Positions 9,801 through 18,534 of a stretch of 40,767 nucleotides of DNA are shown piece by piece. Under the pieces are notes generated by a model. The model did no database searches, had not been told where the DNA came from, and saw only the letters and a list, made by a program, of their open reading frames with translations. The stretch spans positions 1 to 40,767 of the forward strand of contig JALQXE010000093.1 in the NCBI GenBank assembly GCA_023263235.1, written 5' to 3'. The DNA is from Sediminibacterium sp. (GTDB lineage: Bacteria > Bacteroidota > Bacteroidia > Chitinophagales > Chitinophagaceae). Each line of letters opens with the position of its first letter. Position 1 is the first letter of the stretch. Position numbers and translations under genes: made by a program.

Positions 9801-10971
9801 CTATAATTTTTGCATTGGGTGTTGAATTGATTGTAACCTTATTTATTGTTTGCTCAATAGGGCTTAGGTAAATCATTTCGGGATCGCCATTATTGTTATT
9901 ATTGTTCCCATAACTTCCCGTTGTTGTTATATACTGCGCTACCATTATAGGTAAATTTGCTTCTATAGCATTGGCTGTACTAGATTCAAATTCATAATAA
10001 AAATTATTCACCAATGAACTAGGTGGTAATGTACTTCCATTAAATTTTACAATGGCTGCAGGATCACTAACAGCAATTCTATAAATATTGTTGGTCATCT
10101 TAGCTGTAGGTACAGTTAAATATTTTTTACCCCATGCATTTGCAGGCAAGGCTTGTTGAATATAATTATCGGCAGTCCTTGAATTATTATTGTAAATACC
10201 AATTTTACCAGAACCCGAAAAAACGGCAATTCTTTTACAAGTACTTGTAGCAGTAGCAACTGATCTTATTAAGGTCCCGGTTAAATCCTCACCGGTTGAA
10301 GCAGTATTACTAGTAGCAATCACTTTTCCAAAAACATTATAAATTTCACCTTTATTTAAAGCTACTCTAATGGTATCCCCTTTTTTAAATCCCCCTTCCG
10401 TAGGCGCACTTAAAATAACTTCAATATTTGTGGAATCTTCGGTGGCAATTGCATAGGCATAGCAATATGAAAATGGGCTATTGGATTCCTGTTTATAATT
10501 AATAGAATAGTAAGATCTACCTAAAGTATTTGTTGGAAATAATAAAGTAGCACCTGAAATACTATTATTATAAATATGCGCGTAAGCAATAATTGAATAA
10601 TCCGAAGTTATATGAATCCCTTTATTAGATTTTCCTTCGGCAGTAAGTCTTGCATCTTCGGTACCCGTTTTAGGAATGGGTTCGGAAGTAGTAACTGAAT
10701 TGGCTAAAACCTTATAAGTTCTTGTATATCCAACGGATGGAATTTCAACTTTTACAGTTGCATCATGATCGGAAGTAAAGTACAAAACTAAATCCTGAGG
10801 TCCTCCTGTAGCAATTGGAATTCCTGTATTTGCATACATAGATACATGGGTTCCATAACCCACCCAAAAATCTTTACCCTTATTAGAAAAGTCCTGCGCA
10901 GATGCATAGTAATTACCTAGCAAGCAGATAAAGCAAAAAACTATATACTTATTAAGCAGATTTATACGCAT
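6871..10971 (-). CDS. Giant T9SS surface protein B: IgGFc-binding-like head, PKD repeats, CHU_C sorting domain
   Basis: This is the first gene of the three-gene T9SS module and encodes 1366 residues. A signal peptide (about 1-26, ending YYASAQ) is followed by an IgGFc-binding-like head (about 27-480; GKDFWVGYGTHVSMYA). Several PKD-type repeats come next (WIWDYGDSKV, YLWNFGEPN, YSWNFGDST). The C-terminal CHU_C/type B sorting domain carries PKAFTPNNDGLNDV, IFNRWGRLVF, WDG and terminal KTGSVILLR. The C-terminal half is colinear with the protein encoded at 1912-5859 (shared YTQY, LSNPNI, KIEYGAG), so the two are tandem paralogues with more diverged heads. A run of six Asn (about residue 355) comes from an AAT/AAC-rich stretch at 9891-9907. 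The stop overlaps the porP/sprF-like start. Ligand binding is unproven. Confidence 0.87.
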   Translation of the reverse strand: MRINLLNKYIVFCFICLLGNYYASAQDFSNKGKDFWVGYGTHVSMYANTGIPIATGGPQDLVLYFTSDHDATVKVEIPSVGYTRTYKVLANSVTTSEPIPKTGTEDARLTAEGKSNKGIHITSDYSIIAYAHIYNNSISGATLLFPTNTLGRSYYSINYKQESNSPFSYCYAYAIATEDSTNIEVILSAPTEGGFKKGDTIRVALNKGEIYNVFGKVIATSNTASTGEDLTGTLIRSVATATSTCKRIAVFSGSGKIGIYNNNSRTADNYIQQALPANAWGKKYLTVPTAKMTNNIYRIAVSDPAAIVKFNGSTLPPSSLVNNFYYEFESSTANAIEANLPIMVAQYITTTGSYGNNNNNNGDPEMIYLSPIEQTINKVTINSTPNAKIIDTLHYVNIVLPKSSSTSLKVDGVTPTNAIVHPGDPNFVYYQVNLRSGSHTIVSDSGFNAIAYGYGSVETYGYNAGTNVIDLYQKLTVNNEYATVKLPATCRGTPFKASITLPYQPLSLVWNIPKYPNIPPNYAPTYDSTYVVNGRTIYRYTLDQNLTYDSIGTYTIQLKVYNPTGDGCSGEQIIDFDLVVYPPPVAGFTLKTANCLGDSLFLNDTTYVGPDDRKLIAYNWKVGNAAIVNAKNYTLKMDTAGTIPIKYFVITDIGCLSDVITSEVKVDSTPIDNFIVQNLKCVGKDILFTDSSFAKMGTTISKWIWDYGDSKVDSLSDNSPVHHTYDSAVTYNVHLTLQTANGCVVDKVKTIKVNPNPIVGFILPEICLKDAFAEFTDTTKIADGTNGFKYLWNFGEPNNTQSPNTSTVANPKHRYLNPGNYLVNERVTSANGCVSDTTLAFTVNGSIPNASFDIIDSAALCSNLPVQLNNTSTVDIGVIGKLVIYWDYTNNPLDTTIDENPSINKVYKHNYTNFRYPDKMKYDIKLASYSGGSCYDEKSSSISILPPPQNFSISSSKDYLCVADSIAFTPNISGGVPNFTYEWIVNNTSAGFNKNILNGNSKGKVDISVKVKDAKQCIFTYDNLKTIEVRDIPIATIQAKDTNICNQDPIVLKGAGSSDFTWYLNKKEFSTSIVDTLLTNSPGFYQVRVYDGFCNSLLSDSIQIYQYLIPKYTFTNTKYICINTPVKIIGNTTNAKGIHYSWNFGDSTSSTATNPLTHNYIKKGTYQISLAYTHDYCPKYNAIYLGDSIKVVDPLSGSDYTMFVLSGIDTTLVNIKMDSGYTQYAWSPGIYLSNPNIANPLFTALRSTDYILTRTDTSSNCKIADNYHIIVSNEVVVAIPKAFTPNNDGLNDVLKIEYGAGLSQFNYIKIFNRWGRLVFESNNVNASWDGKVNGRDQDTDAYTYIIDYITYKNEHITKTGSVILLR

Positions 10972-11042
10972 TATATTAAATAATATTTTTATATTAATGT
11001 AGCATTATAAAAATATCGAAATATTGTATAAATAGTGAGTAT

Positions 11043-12476
11043 TTACAGGTTTTCTTGCCAAGTAATTCGAAGTGTTAATGGCGCATTTGCCATTATTTTA
11101 AACCTATCGTCAATTCTTTTGCCAACCACCCATAATAGTTTGTCCCCAGTGCATAAAACATTGGTTCTTTGCTTTTGAATGGGGCTCAACTTAAAATTGG
11201 ATAAAAACTGATTAATTTTTTTCTTTTTACCCAAACCAAAAGGATAAAAGTAATCAGAAGGAGCCCAATTTCTTATTACTAAAGGCCATTCTATTTTATT
11301 TGCATTTAAATAAGCAGTATTTGCATCTTTTGAAATACTTTGAATGTTTATGTTTTCAATTATTTCGAAATACAATTTCCCATATTTTGTTTCAATCACT
11401 TTTAGTTCATCATTGGATGCTAAAAGTGATTTTTCAATAATTAAATACTCCCCACTATCCTGTTTATTTATAATTTGAATTTGATCATCCCATTTAATAA
11501 ACTGATGGGAACTAGAGGCAATATAGGCACCATTGTTTGCCATTAAAATTTTTCGAACTTCATCAATTTGAGCAGCATTAAATCCAAAATTTTTAATGAA
11601 CCCCCAGATATAGGTATTATTATGAATCACTTTAAACCAATGCTTGATTGAAATGGATAAAATACCTTTTTTAATTTTTAAACCCTTTTTCCAAAATGCA
11701 TTTACAGTTGCTTCTACAATTTGTTCCGATTCCTTTAAGCGTTGTGCAGTGGCTAAAATATTTTCATTCACATTCGGATACATCTGTGCTATTTGCGGAA
11801 TAATCGTATTACGAATAAAGTTTCTAGCATAATCATCCTTTTCATTACTACTATCCTCTACATAGCTTAAGCCATTGACTAAAGCATAATCCATTATTTC
11901 TTTTTTAGAAAAATTAAGCAATGGTCTAGCTATATTTAAAACATCTTTTCTACGCATTGGAATTCCGGTTAAACCATGCAATCCAGTACCCCTAAACAAT
12001 TGCATTAAAATAGTTTCCACCTGATCATTGGCATGATGTGCTGTTAATAAAACTACTGGTTTAGGTTGCGGAGATAATGCATTTAATTTTTCCGTCTCTT
12101 CTCTTTTATTTTCAGCAGCAGCAATTTCTTGCATAAGTGCGCCGAACCATGCATATCTAATTTCCCTAGCAGCTTCCTGTATACCCATTTTATAAGTATC
12201 CGCATACTTTTGGGTCTCTACTAATTGTACTTGAATGGGAATATTATATTGGGAAGCAAAATCACGGACAAATTGTTCGTCTCTTTTACTTTCCTCCCCT
12301 CTTAGTTGAAAATTAACATGCGCTATAGTACATTTAGCGTTTAAGGAGTGCATTAAATGCGCTAATACTACACTATCCACACCCCCGCTTATCGCCAATA
12401 CAAAATGACTTCTACGTAAACGCACATCTGGAAACTTTTTATCCCAATCTAACTTAAATGTTTCCAGGGTTAACAT
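11043..12476 (-). CDS. tilS: TilS, tRNA(Ile)-lysidine synthase
   Basis: TilS attaches lysine to C34 of the CAU-anticodon isoleucine tRNA, using ATP, so that it reads AUA. The N-terminal N-type ATP-pyrophosphatase domain carries the P-loop SGGVDS (30-35), plus AHVNFQLRGEES and LLTAHHANDQVET with GTGLHGL. The C-terminal substrate-binding domain is present (IRNWAPSDYFYPFG, KKKINQFLSN, LLWVVGKRIDDRF). At 477 residues it is the long form. The start is ATG 12476, 22 nt after glnS, so the two genes are probably co-transcribed. It is essential in most bacteria. Confidence 0.95.
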   Translation of the reverse strand: MLTLETFKLDWDKKFPDVRLRRSHFVLAISGGVDSVVLAHLMHSLNAKCTIAHVNFQLRGEESKRDEQFVRDFASQYNIPIQVQLVETQKYADTYKMGIQEAAREIRYAWFGALMQEIAAAENKREETEKLNALSPQPKPVVLLTAHHANDQVETILMQLFRGTGLHGLTGIPMRRKDVLNIARPLLNFSKKEIMDYALVNGLSYVEDSSNEKDDYARNFIRNTIIPQIAQMYPNVNENILATAQRLKESEQIVEATVNAFWKKGLKIKKGILSISIKHWFKVIHNNTYIWGFIKNFGFNAAQIDEVRKILMANNGAYIASSSHQFIKWDDQIQIINKQDSGEYLIIEKSLLASNDELKVIETKYGKLYFEIIENINIQSISKDANTAYLNANKIEWPLVIRNWAPSDYFYPFGLGKKKKINQFLSNFKLSPIQKQRTNVLCTGDKLLWVVGKRIDDRFKIMANAPLTLRITWQENL

Positions 12477-12498
12477 GTATATAAATTAATGTGGTTTT

Positions 12499-14154
12499 CT
12501 ATTTTTTTTGTTCTTTCGCCCAGGTATCTTTAAGGGTTACTGTTCTATTGAATACCAATTTTTCCTTTGTACTATTAGTGTCCTGATAAAAATATCCTTT
12601 TCTTAAAAATTGAAAACGAGCATCCAAAGCATCACTAGCTAAAGCAGGTTCGGCATATGCTTCTACTTTTTTTAGTGAGTCAGCATTAATATAATCTTTA
12701 AAGTCTCCTTCGGCACTAGCAACATCCTCCACTTTAAATAAACGATCATATTCATTTAAAACAACAGGTATTGCATGTTTTGCACTCACCCAATGTAATG
12801 TACCTTTTACATGAATGCCACTAGTATCTTGACCCGATTTACTATCTGGATTATAAGTAACATATACCGTTGTTACATTTCCTGCTGAATCCTTTTCAAA
12901 ACGCTCACAAGTAACAATATAGGCACTCTTTAATCGTACCGATAAACCAGGCCCTAATCTAAAATATTTTTTAGTAGGCGCTTCCATAAAATCTTCTCGT
13001 TCTATCCATAGCTCATTACTAAAAGGCACTTCACGTGTTCCAACATTTGGATCCTCAGGATTATTTTCGGAATATAAAATTTCTTCGCCTTTGTCATAAT
13101 TGGTAACAACTAGTTTTATAGGATTGGTTACTACCATTCTACGTTGAGCTATTTTATTTAAATGTTCACGTACACAAAACTCCAATAAACTTAAATCAAT
13201 AATATTTTCTCTTTTTGCAATACCTATACGATCACAAAAATCTCGAATACTCTCCGCAGTATATCCTCTTCGACGCATACCACTAATAGTTGGCATTCTT
13301 GGATCATCCCAACTTTCAACATGACCTTCCTCTACTAATTGCAATAATTTACGCTTACTCATTACTGTGTAAGTCATATTTAATCGCGCAAACTCATATT
13401 GATGTGAAGGATAAATATCTAATTGTTGAATACACCAATCATAAAGTGCACGGTGTGGAATAAACTCCAAAGTACATATTGAATGGGTAATATTTTCTAT
13501 AGAATCACTTTGACCGTGTGCAAAATCATACATTGGGTATATACACCATTGATCGCCTGTACGGTGATGATGTGCGCGTTTTATACGATACAATAAAGGG
13601 TCGCGCATATGCATATTAGGACTCGCTAAATCTATTTTGGCTCTTAACACTTTTTCACCGTCTGCATATTTGCCGGCTTTCATACCCGCAAATAATTCCA
13701 AATTTTCTTGAACAGTTCTATTTCTAAAAGCATTACCAGTTCCGGGCACTGTGGGTGTACCTTTTTGTTGAGCAATTTCTTCGGCTGTGCTGTCGTCTAC
13801 ATAAGCCAATCCTTTTTCAATTAATTGAACTGCAAAATTATATAGTTGATCAAAATAATCGGAAGCATAACATTCTTTGGCCCACTCAAATCCTAACCAT
13901 TTTACATCGGCTTTGATACTATCTACATATTCTATATCCTCTTTAGCAGGGTTCGTATCATCAAAACGCAAATTTGTTTTTCCTCCAAAATGTTTTGCTA
14001 AACCAAAGTTTAAACAAATGCTTTTGGCATGTCCAATATGCAAATAACCATTAGGCTCCGGAGGAAACCTTGTTAATATAGATTGATATTTCCCTGACGC
14101 TAAATCCTGGGAAATAATTTCTTCAATAAAATTCAGACTTTTTTCTTCACTCAT
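12499..14154 (-). CDS. glnS: Glutaminyl-tRNA synthetase
   Basis: GlnRS, a class Ic synthetase, charges tRNA(Gln) with glutamine in the cytoplasm. The 551 residues match the family (E. coli 554). The HIGH region is PPEPNGYLHIGHAKS (31-45), and the KMSKS equivalent is TVMSKRKL (about 270-280). The catalytic core includes LRFDDTNP and IYPMYDFAHGQSDSIENITH. The C-terminal half forms the anticodon-binding beta barrels. A small inverted repeat (14160-14165 with 14171-14176) lies just ahead of the start codon, but it is too weak to call regulatory. tilS follows 22 nt downstream. The presence of glnS shows that glutamine tRNA is charged directly. Confidence 0.97.
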   Translation of the reverse strand: MSEEKSLNFIEEIISQDLASGKYQSILTRFPPEPNGYLHIGHAKSICLNFGLAKHFGGKTNLRFDDTNPAKEDIEYVDSIKADVKWLGFEWAKECYASDYFDQLYNFAVQLIEKGLAYVDDSTAEEIAQQKGTPTVPGTGNAFRNRTVQENLELFAGMKAGKYADGEKVLRAKIDLASPNMHMRDPLLYRIKRAHHHRTGDQWCIYPMYDFAHGQSDSIENITHSICTLEFIPHRALYDWCIQQLDIYPSHQYEFARLNMTYTVMSKRKLLQLVEEGHVESWDDPRMPTISGMRRRGYTAESIRDFCDRIGIAKRENIIDLSLLEFCVREHLNKIAQRRMVVTNPIKLVVTNYDKGEEILYSENNPEDPNVGTREVPFSNELWIEREDFMEAPTKKYFRLGPGLSVRLKSAYIVTCERFEKDSAGNVTTVYVTYNPDSKSGQDTSGIHVKGTLHWVSAKHAIPVVLNEYDRLFKVEDVASAEGDFKDYINADSLKKVEAYAEPALASDALDARFQFLRKGYFYQDTNSTKEKLVFNRTVTLKDTWAKEQKK

Positions 14155-14223
14155 AATAATACACGCTATTCGTGTAAAGGTACAAAAACCTACCCCAAAA
14201 ACCTACCTAAAATGGCAGTTTCA

Positions 14224-14847
14224 TTAACTCTTGTAACCGTATAACTTTCTAACTTCTTTTACAAATATCTCTATTTGTTGATCCTCCCCATTAGGTTCAT
14301 ATTTTTGCTTTAAACTGCTACCAAACAAAAACGCTACCGTTTGCCAAACACCTGCATTTACCCCACCCTTATAGTCCTTAATTAACTCATAGCAACTATT
14401 GCCAGTTTCTCTGTTAATTAATTTCATTAAAACTTTTCCTTGGTAAACACTTAACTTGGTCACTTTATCGGCAAAATCACGCTTTAAATCCTTTTCTCTG
14501 GATTTTATGATTTGTTTTCTTTGTTTAGGATCGGTTACACCCCTTAATTGAGCATTTACGTCATTAATAACTACACCAGCAGTTAAGGCATAGGGGTAAG
14601 TTACATACACCGCATTTCTCAAACGTGTCCAGCTAGCCCATTTTTCTTTATTTTCTGCAGATTGTTTGGTGGTAACTTCAACAGTTGGCAACCAAGATTC
14701 TGGAATGGTATCCCCTTGCGCCGTTATAAAAGCACTTACCCTGATGGTATCATAAATTCCTTTTTGCGCATTTAATTTATTATTTGCGCAGATACATAAA
14801 AAAAATCCAATGATGTATGCAATTACTTTACTCATACTTTTTAGCAT
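14224..14847 (-). CDS. DUF4294 domain protein, secreted
   Basis: This 207-residue protein starts at ATG 14847; an in-frame ATG at 14835 is an alternative. It has a hydrophobic signal sequence ending near NNKLNAQ, so the mature protein is expected in the periplasm or envelope. The body matches the Bacteroidota family DUF4294 (DTIPESWLPTVEV, RLRNAVYVTYPYA, a charged helix around REKDLKRDFADKVTKLSVYQ, and LINRETGNSCYELIKDYKGG). The function is unknown. It sits between ccmF (77 nt upstream) and glnS (69 nt downstream) on the same strand. Confidence 0.85.
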   Translation of the reverse strand: MLKSMSKVIAYIIGFFLCICANNKLNAQKGIYDTIRVSAFITAQGDTIPESWLPTVEVTTKQSAENKEKWASWTRLRNAVYVTYPYALTAGVVINDVNAQLRGVTDPKQRKQIIKSREKDLKRDFADKVTKLSVYQGKVLMKLINRETGNSCYELIKDYKGGVNAGVWQTVAFLFGSSLKQKYEPNGEDQQIEIFVKEVRKLYGYKS

Positions 14848-14924
14848 TTGCTGCTAATATTTATACCCTAAAATACAAAAAGTAACCTTTTACAAATGCT
14901 TTTAACATTTGATTAATAATTACC

Positions 14925-17423
14925 CTATTTGCTTTTTAGTTGCTTAACCCTTGCAAAAGTACTCATACCAAACCCAATAGTCATTACAATTACCCCTAAC
15001 CAAAGAATATTGATAAAGGGAAACTCAAACACTTTTAAAGTAATTAGGTTGGTTACTGAACTAGATTCTTTAACTCCCACAATTAAAATATTCTTTTCAT
15101 TATCCGCAACTCCATTAAAATTTAAAATTAAATTTTGGGCACGAACCGTATCTGGGATCATTCGAATTTCTTGACCATCTATTTTCACTTTTGGATTTGC
15201 TTCATAAACAAATCCTTCTTTACTGTGAACAGACATTTGCAAATTAACTTCATCTGCTCCCATCTGTTCTGCATTATTGGATTTCTTAATTACATTTTCT
15301 AATTTAATATAGCCATTGCTATAAAAAATTGAATCTCCTACTTTTATATTGTTTGGCTTAAATTGAACAGTGTCTTCGTCGGAATGATCCTGGAATGAAG
15401 TTACATATACAAAAATGTCTTTATTCCAATAATGTTTTGAAGACGGATTGGCAGAGAACCCTTCCATTCCTTTATTATTTTTTAAAACATCGGGATATAA
15501 ATAAAAAGAATCTTTTACAACATTGCCATTGGCTTTTTTCACAAACTTTAGTTCAAAAAACTTTTTCTCTAATTGATCAATGGTATCTCTTACATAAGTA
15601 ACCTGATAATTAAATTTTCCAGACACCTGATCCCTGTCCATATCGGTTGCAATCCCTTGAAATAAAGTAATGTTTTCCATTGGATTTCCTGCTGGATTTT
15701 TATCCTTAGGATTACTTTGCAGAACATTAATTCCAGTGGTATTCCAACTAAGTACTTTTTTATTGGAAGATGAAATTAAGATGCCCATCAATACCATTCC
15801 AAAACCAATATGTCCTATGCTTGCACCCGCCGATTTTAATTTACCTTTTAATACTACCAACCAATAATGTGCATTGGCAATTACTGCAAAAATAGAAGCA
15901 ACTAAGGCAATGTATAAATTTACTTGAAAGGCCACAGTTTTTTCCTTATAGTCAATCCCAATAAATACAATAACAATAATACTAGCAATAACGGATATAA
16001 TAACCGGAACCCGTATAGTCTTCCAAAATCCTCCTTTAATTGCGCCACCTTTGTAACTTAAATATTGACCTAAAGCAGTTAGTAGTCCTATTATAATTGC
16101 AACAAAAACCTGTACCTGATTGTGCGCATAGGCAGGATCTTCAGGGGGTGCCACTTTTTGTCCAAATAATTTATTGTAAACGGGAATAGATGTAATGGAG
16201 ATGATTACTAAAGCTGATAAAAACAGAACCAATGAACCTACCAACATCCAAAACTCTCTACTATCTATTTCATCTTCTTTCGTTGGCTCTTCAATGCTTT
16301 TGAATCTTACAAAATATAAAATAAAGAAAGGAATAACCAATATTAGTAAAAAAGAAAGTAATTGCGCATTCATTCCTAAATCGGTAAAAGCGTGCACCGA
16401 TGTATCTCCTAAAATGCCGCTACGCGTTAGAAAAGTGGAATAGATTACAAGTAAAAAACTAATTCCAAAAAACAAATAAGTTACTTTTAAACTCCTACCT
16501 GTTTTTTTGTAAATCATGGCTGTATGAATGGCTGCCACTAAAGTTAACCATGGAACCAGTGAAGCATTTTCAACCGGATCCCAAGCCCAATACCCCCCAA
16601 AAGTTAAACTTTCATAAGCCCATGCAGCGCCCATCATAATACCCAAACCAAGGATACCAGCCGAAAATGTAGCCCATGGCAATGCAGGTGTAACCCATTG
16701 ATGGTCTTTTTTCAGTAAGCCTGCAACTGCAAATCCAAAAGGAACAGTTGTTGATGCAAATCCTAAAAATAATATGGGCGGATGTATTACCATCCAGTAA
16801 TTCTGCAACAATGTATTTAAACCTGTACCATCTTTTAATAAGGATAAATAATCGGGCCTTGATAGAATGGGCCAATTCATTTCGTTGCGTAATAAAATAA
16901 AAGGACTACTACCTACTTTAAAATCAAAGAAATAAATACCTACCACCATTGTAGCCAAACAAAATTGGGTAAAACTTAGTACCATTAATGCACCCAATGA
17001 ATCCTTTTTCCATTTTGCCGATGACTTCATAATTATCAACCCCAACACACAATGCCAAAAGCTCCATAATAAAAAACTTCCCTCTTGACCTTCCCAAAAA
17101 CAACTTAATAAATATTCAACAGGTAAATTTTTATCGCTATGCATGTATGCATACTTATATTCAAAAAGGTGATTTGAGATCACATAAAATAAAACCCCAA
17201 AACATGCAAATACACAAACCGACTCAATAATAAAGGCAAGATTGGCTAAACGCTGCCAACGGCCTTGTTCATTAATCTCATTGGAATAAAAAGCTTTTGC
17301 AAAACTAAATGTGGCTAATAAGGATGCCACCACCGATACCATTGTGAAAATATATCCTAATTGTCCAGGCAGTAAGTTTTCTCCAATAAATTGTGCTGCT
17401 GCTTGGTTGGTTGCTGTATTCAT
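14925..17423 (-). CDS. ccmF: CcmF-type cytochrome c haem lyase (heme-handling protein)
   Basis: CcmF works in system I cytochrome c maturation, joining haem to the CxxCH motif of apocytochromes on the periplasmic side of the inner membrane. The 832-residue protein has many membrane spans. It has the tryptophan-rich haem-handling motif GGYWAWDPVENASLVPW (277-292, with WDPVENAS diagnostic). His-bearing loops flank it (WMVIHPP, His214; TSVHAF, His344). A large periplasmic domain occupies about 545-790, ahead of a final span. At 832 residues it is longer than the E. coli protein (about 650), owing to this domain. ccmE lies 16 nt upstream on the same strand, confirming the pathway. No ccmABC or ccmH genes are in the window. 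Confidence 0.92.
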   Translation of the reverse strand: MNTATNQAAAQFIGENLLPGQLGYIFTMVSVVASLLATFSFAKAFYSNEINEQGRWQRLANLAFIIESVCVFACFGVLFYVISNHLFEYKYAYMHSDKNLPVEYLLSCFWEGQEGSFLLWSFWHCVLGLIIMKSSAKWKKDSLGALMVLSFTQFCLATMVVGIYFFDFKVGSSPFILLRNEMNWPILSRPDYLSLLKDGTGLNTLLQNYWMVIHPPILFLGFASTTVPFGFAVAGLLKKDHQWVTPALPWATFSAGILGLGIMMGAAWAYESLTFGGYWAWDPVENASLVPWLTLVAAIHTAMIYKKTGRSLKVTYLFFGISFLLVIYSTFLTRSGILGDTSVHAFTDLGMNAQLLSFLLILVIPFFILYFVRFKSIEEPTKEDEIDSREFWMLVGSLVLFLSALVIISITSIPVYNKLFGQKVAPPEDPAYAHNQVQVFVAIIIGLLTALGQYLSYKGGAIKGGFWKTIRVPVIISVIASIIVIVFIGIDYKEKTVAFQVNLYIALVASIFAVIANAHYWLVVLKGKLKSAGASIGHIGFGMVLMGILISSSNKKVLSWNTTGINVLQSNPKDKNPAGNPMENITLFQGIATDMDRDQVSGKFNYQVTYVRDTIDQLEKKFFELKFVKKANGNVVKDSFYLYPDVLKNNKGMEGFSANPSSKHYWNKDIFVYVTSFQDHSDEDTVQFKPNNIKVGDSIFYSNGYIKLENVIKKSNNAEQMGADEVNLQMSVHSKEGFVYEANPKVKIDGQEIRMIPDTVRAQNLILNFNGVADNEKNILIVGVKESSSVTNLITLKVFEFPFINILWLGVIVMTIGFGMSTFARVKQLKSK

Positions 17424-17439
17424 TAATAAATTTTAAAAA

Positions 17440-17850
17440 TTACTCGGTAATGGTAACGGGTTGATTCATGTTGGCATTAGGATTGTCCTTGTATTTGGAA
17501 GGGCATTTTAATACGATACTTGAGCATTCAAAAACATCTCCCTGCACTTTTCCTTTTAACACCAAACGTTCCGATTTTTCCATATCTGTTGGCATAGTAT
17601 TATGATATACCACCGAAATTTTTCCACCCAAGCTATCTTGTACCCCAAATTTCAAATAGTTAGGGTCCTTAACCGGGTCATACTGCACTTTTACCGAAGT
17701 ATCCATTTTAACAATTAAATTCAGAAATTTTCCAGGTTTTTGCTTCGCGGAACCCACTGTTTCATAACTACTTAAATCCCCAGTATAGCTTATAAGTACT
17801 ACTATTGACACCGCAATGAGTACCAATAATATAATGTGTGTTTTCTTCAT
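17440..17850 (-). CDS. ccmE: CcmE haem chaperone, CxxxY variant
   Basis: CcmE takes haem from the CcmABCD complex and delivers it to CcmF in the periplasm. The 136-residue protein has one N-terminal membrane anchor (about 5-21) and a small OB-fold domain (about 30-122), including the VVYHNTMPTDM and LVLKGKVQGD strands. In the classical protein haem binds covalently to a His in HxxxY. Here that site reads CPSKY (Cys116, Tyr120), the CxxxY form known from some bacteria and archaea. The gene is first in a run with ccmF. A good promoter match lies immediately ahead of the start codon. Confidence 0.9.
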   Translation of the reverse strand: MKKTHIILLVLIAVSIVVLISYTGDLSSYETVGSAKQKPGKFLNLIVKMDTSVKVQYDPVKDPNYLKFGVQDSLGGKISVVYHNTMPTDMEKSERLVLKGKVQGDVFECSSIVLKCPSKYKDNPNANMNQPVTITE

Positions 17851-17854
17851 AGTG

Positions 17855-17888
17855 CAAAGTTAACCAAATGGGCTTAAATTGCACCAAA
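17855..17888 (-). promoter_or_regulatory. Promoter for ccmE-ccmF, possibly leaderless
   Basis: On the minus strand, TTTG (17888-17885) and TAACTTTG (17862-17855) are separated by 22 nt, close to the Bacteroidota sigma-A consensus TTTG-N19..21-TAnnTTTG. The -7 box ends only 4 nt before the ccmE ATG at 17850, so transcription may begin at or near the start codon. Confidence 0.45.
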
Positions 17889-17914
17889 ATTTACCTATCT
17901 CATAAATACATTTT

Positions 17915-18484
17915 ATGCGTCTATTTGACTACATCATTGTTTGCAAAAGTCCTGATTTTAAAAACGTTGACCGAATTAGCCAGTTTATGTTGCTTTTAAG
18001 CGTTTTAGGCTTTTCATTCGGCCTATATAAAGGTTTTTTTAACACACCAAGTTTGGTTTATGCAATTATCACATCCATTATAAGTTGGGGTATTTATTGT
18101 TATTTTCAAAAGAAAAATGGAGGTATTCCCTATTATCGTTTGGGCCTCTTATTTGCAAGCTGGGGTTGGGTTTTATTACCAAAAGCATTAATCATATCGG
18201 GTATATTTTTAATAGGTGCCTTATTTGAAAGACAGGTGAAATTCCCTTATGAAATAGCATTTGATCCTACAGGGATTGTAATAAATACCTTCCCAAAAAA
18301 GTTCTTTCCTTGGAATGCCATTCAAAATGCAATTATCAAGGACGATGTTATTACCATTGACTTCAAAAACAATAAACTTATCCAAAAGGACATAAATGAA
18401 CCTGTGAGTGAAAGCATCACATCGGAATTCAATGCTTTTTGTGCAGAACAAATTGCCATGGCAAAACAATTAAATGCACAATAA
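17915..18484 (+). CDS. Small membrane protein of unknown function
   Basis: This 189-residue protein has three or so hydrophobic segments in residues 22-112 (LLLSVLGFSFGLY, LVYAIITSIISWGIYCY, PKALIISGIFLIGALF). A soluble C-terminal region of about 75 residues follows, with short beta strands (GIVINTFPKKFFPWNAI, DVITIDFKNNKLIQ). This layout recalls membrane-anchored PH-like (bPH) proteins, but I do not recognise the family with certainty. It is divergent from ccmE and lies 50 nt upstream of the radical SAM gene on the same strand, so it may be the first gene of that run. Confidence 0.75.
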   Translation: MRLFDYIIVCKSPDFKNVDRISQFMLLLSVLGFSFGLYKGFFNTPSLVYAIITSIISWGIYCYFQKKNGGIPYYRLGLLFASWGWVLLPKALIISGIFLIGALFERQVKFPYEIAFDPTGIVINTFPKKFFPWNAIQNAIIKDDVITIDFKNNKLIQKDINEPVSESITSEFNAFCAEQIAMAKQLNAQ

Positions 18485-18534
18485 CTCGTTACCATTAAAA
18501 GATCCAAAAACAAGCCAAATCCTAACATTAAGCT

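Noticed and set aside
9891..9907. AAT/AAC-rich stretch as a phase-variable microsatellite
   Set aside because: The run encodes six Asn and mixes codons, so it is not a perfect tract prone to slippage.
14160..14176. Hairpin upstream of glnS as a riboswitch or T-box
   Set aside because: The stem is only 6 bp, with no specifier loop or T-box sequence; it is too small to call.
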